This document shows, piece by piece, positions 62,453 to 64,000 of a stretch of 64,000 bases of DNA. A model generated the notes under the pieces. The model was not told the DNA's origin. It did not search any database and was given only the letters and a program-made list of their open reading frames with translations. Numbering within the stretch: the stretch's first letter is position 1; each line of letters starts with the position of its first letter. Origin of the DNA: Cloacibacterium normanense (GTDB lineage: Bacteria; Bacteroidota; Bacteroidia; Flavobacteriales; Weeksellaceae); assembly GCF_003860565.1 (NCBI RefSeq), contig NZ_CP034157.1, positions 1,178,001-1,242,000 of the forward strand. Reading direction: 5' to 3'. The position numbers were made by a program, and so were the translations under genes.

Positions 62453-62650
62453 ATGAAAAAGCAAAATTTTACAAAAAAGGTGAAAAATAATGCCGAAAAT
62501 ACTAAGCAAAACCAAGATTTTCCTAATGTTCCGCAAACACCAAAATCCGAAGGGACTTCTCAAATTAATAAAAATCAAATAAAAAAAGGATCAGAAGCTA
62601 ATCCTGACGGCAGAACAGAGAATACAGAAAAACACAAAAGCGAAGAATAA
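62453..62650 (+). CDS. Small hydrophilic protein, unknown function
   Basis: A 65-residue protein (MKKQNFTKKVKNNAENTKQN...) with no hydrophobic segment. It is rich in Lys, Asn, Gln, Glu, Ser and Thr and is likely disordered. The string GTSQINKNQIKKGSEANPDG looks motif-like rather than random. It sits between a terminator and the convergent leuB. Its last codons lie in a hairpin AGCGAAG/CTTCGCT (62639-62661). I judge it real on composition and spacing, but it could be chance. Confidence 0.55.
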   Translation: MKKQNFTKKVKNNAENTKQNQDFPNVPQTPKSEGTSQINKNQIKKGSEANPDGRTENTEKHKSEE

Positions 62651-62699
62651 ATCCTTCGCTCTTGCAACAAATAACAATAATTCTAAAGTCTTTCAATAA

Positions 62700-63821
62700 T
62701 TAGACAATTGTAGATTTACCAAGTTTTACATTCTCAAAATTGTAATAAGAATTTTCTGAAAACTTAATATAATCTACTATAAAATCTCCTACCTCACTGG
62801 TAGAATAATTTTGTTCTTTATTCAGGTCTTCTGTCACATATCTATGATCAATGGCGTGTTCTACCGCTTCTCTCAATTTGTTTGCCGCCACATCTAATTT
62901 TAAATAATCTAATAACATTGCAGCGCTCAAAATAGATGCAATAGGATTGGCAATTCCTTTTCCTTTTGCCTGAGGATAAGACCCGTGAATTGGCTCGAAA
63001 AGGGCATTATCATTACCAATAGAAGCTGAAGGAAGCAAACCAATAGAACCACCAATTACACTGGCTTCATCAGAAATAATATCTCCAAACATATTTTCGG
63101 TAAGAATTACATCAAATTGTTTCGGATTAAGAATCATTTGCATAGCAGCATTATCTACAAACAAAAATTCTAATGTAACATCTGGATAATCTTTGGCAAT
63201 ATCTTGCACCACTTTTCTCCAAAGTCTAGAAGTGTCCAAAACATTAGCTTTATCTATCAAAGTTAATTTTTTTCTTCTTTTTTGAGCATCTTGAAATGCC
63301 AAATGTGCAATCTGAACAATTTCGTCTTTGTTGTATTTACAAATATCATACGCAAATTCTCCGTTTTCGTCTGTAAATTTTTCGCCAAAATAAATCCCGC
63401 TAATCAATTCTCTATAGATTTGAATATCTGTTCCATCTACAATTTCTTTTTTCAACGGACTTTTCTTGGTAATAGAAGAATACGTCTTAATCGGACGAAT
63501 ATTGGCAAAAAGTCCCAATTCTTTTCTTAATTTCAACAAACCTTGCTCTGGTCTCACCTTCGCATCAGGATTATTATCAAAATAAGGGTCACCAATTGCT
63601 CCAAAAAGTACAGCATCAGCATTTTTACAAACAGTTAAGGTTTCTTCTGGCAAAGGATTTCCTGTTTCAAAAATAGCTTCTGCTCCCATTTTAGCATATT
63701 CAAATTCAAATTTATATTGAAATGCTTGTGCAATTACATTCAAAACTTTTACACTTTCTGCGGTTACTTCTGGACCTATTCCATCACCAGGAAGAACTGC
63801 TATTTTATAACTATTGCTCAT
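62700..63821 (-). CDS. leuB: 3-isopropylmalate dehydrogenase
   Basis: 373 residues from the ATG at 63821 (MSNSYKIAVLPGDGIGPEV). It shows LFGAIGDPYFDN, RPEQGLLKLRKELGLFANIRP, FVDNAAMQMILNPKQFDVI, TENMFGDIISDEASVIGGSIG and PIHGSYPQAKGKGIANPIASI, the isopropylmalate dehydrogenase blocks. It oxidises 3-isopropylmalate with NAD+ in leucine synthesis. The ATG overlaps the leuD stop by 11 bases, so the two are translated together. An eight-codon upstream extension would lie entirely within leuD and is rejected. Confidence 0.95.
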   Translation of the reverse strand: MSNSYKIAVLPGDGIGPEVTAESVKVLNVIAQAFQYKFEFEYAKMGAEAIFETGNPLPEETLTVCKNADAVLFGAIGDPYFDNNPDAKVRPEQGLLKLRKELGLFANIRPIKTYSSITKKSPLKKEIVDGTDIQIYRELISGIYFGEKFTDENGEFAYDICKYNKDEIVQIAHLAFQDAQKRRKKLTLIDKANVLDTSRLWRKVVQDIAKDYPDVTLEFLFVDNAAMQMILNPKQFDVILTENMFGDIISDEASVIGGSIGLLPSASIGNDNALFEPIHGSYPQAKGKGIANPIASILSAAMLLDYLKLDVAANKLREAVEHAIDHRYVTEDLNKEQNYSTSEVGDFIVDYIKFSENSYYNFENVKLGKSTIV

Positions 63822-64000
63822 ATACTTTTTGTGTTTCTTGTTCAAATTTTTCTATTTCTGCTTTCTTACTAATAAGGAAATCGATATCGTCATAACCATT
63901 CATCAGACAGATTTTTTTGTAAGCATCTAGCTCAAATGTTTCAGATTTTCCGTTAAAACTAATGCTTTGTTCTTCTACATTTACCGTAATTTCAGTTTCA
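63811..64000 (-). CDS. leuD: 3-isopropylmalate dehydratase small subunit (3' end only)
   Basis: The last 63 residues are seen, running in from the right edge: ETEITVNVEEQSISFNGKSE, then TFELDAYKKICLMNGYDDID and FLISKKAEIEKFEQE, ending at a TAG (complement of 63811-63813). LMNGYDDIDFLI is the C-terminal signature of LeuD, which isomerises 2- to 3-isopropylmalate with LeuC. The end overlaps leuB by 11 bases. Confidence 0.88.
   Translation of the reverse strand, partial: ETEITVNVEEQSISFNGKSETFELDAYKKICLMNGYDDIDFLISKKAEIEKFEQETQKVYEQ

Overview
The window reads as chromosome of a low-GC member of the Bacteroidota, class Flavobacteriia, most like the Chryseobacterium/Cloacibacterium group (Weeksellaceae). 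This rests on gene content and signals, not on a database match: many TAnnTTTG -7 promoter boxes with no clear Shine-Dalgarno usage, type IX secretion C-terminal sorting domains, a DUF2723 giant membrane protein, a class II B12 ribonucleotide reductase, menaquinone genes, a sulfonolipid-type gene pair, a stand-alone atpD-atpC pair, and families such as DUF4199, DUF4230 and DUF1697. No prophage, transposase, CRISPR array, tRNA or rRNA was seen.

Layout. 1-8.7 kb (minus strand): a partial secreted protein, a family-6-type DNA glycosylase, an S9 peptidase, a DUF1697 protein, a GT-C-like membrane protein and the DUF2723 protein. 9-13.7 kb (plus): a cysteate/cysteine-synthase-like PLP enzyme plus an alpha-oxoamine synthase (probable sulfonolipid pathway), then a cobalamin-type radical SAM protein. 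13.7-24.1 kb: atpDC, ribF, a TerC protein, small enzymes, glutathione peroxidase, kdsB, an aminotransferase and a phosphohexomutase. 24.3-27.4 kb: a tight five-gene operon around a membrane GT2 glycosyltransferase. 27.5 kb: SRP RNA. 27.6-33.4 kb: menB-menA-hydrolase, then the transhydrogenase operon pntAa-pntAb-pntB. 33.6-48.2 kb: a cation efflux protein, an AT-rich orphan gene, an amino acid permease, nrdJ, an M14 peptidase, a second TerC protein, an HTH regulator with an operator cluster, rplS, rpsA, a DbpA-type helicase and an SMP-30 lipoprotein. 48.3-59.4 kb: a MerR regulator, a helix-hairpin-helix repeat protein, three tandem paralogous secreted proteins, two large T9SS cargo enzymes and an acyl-CoA dehydrogenase. 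59.5-64 kb: an antiporter operon, then leuB and the end of leuD.

Most of the structure not explained by genes is a set of short dispersed repeats. Two bipartite REP-like elements (core GGCTAAAGCC) each sit just 3' of a gene, oriented as a terminator. A CATTCTGA...GAAGAATCT repeat occurs once as an intergenic palindrome and once in frame inside the radical SAM gene. kdsB has repeat-derived sequence at both its start and its stop. Several intergenic gaps hold quasi-palindromes made of short tandem phrases. A second theme is promoters: in many genes the first possible TTG start lies inside a perfect -7 box, so the real start is the downstream ATG; starts have been corrected on that basis.

The most testable new systems are the HTH regulator with repeated TTACATTTGTAA-like sites (shared with the neighbouring TerC gene), the possible ribosomal-protein leaders before rplS and rpsA, and the triplicated secreted proteins with two conserved cysteines.
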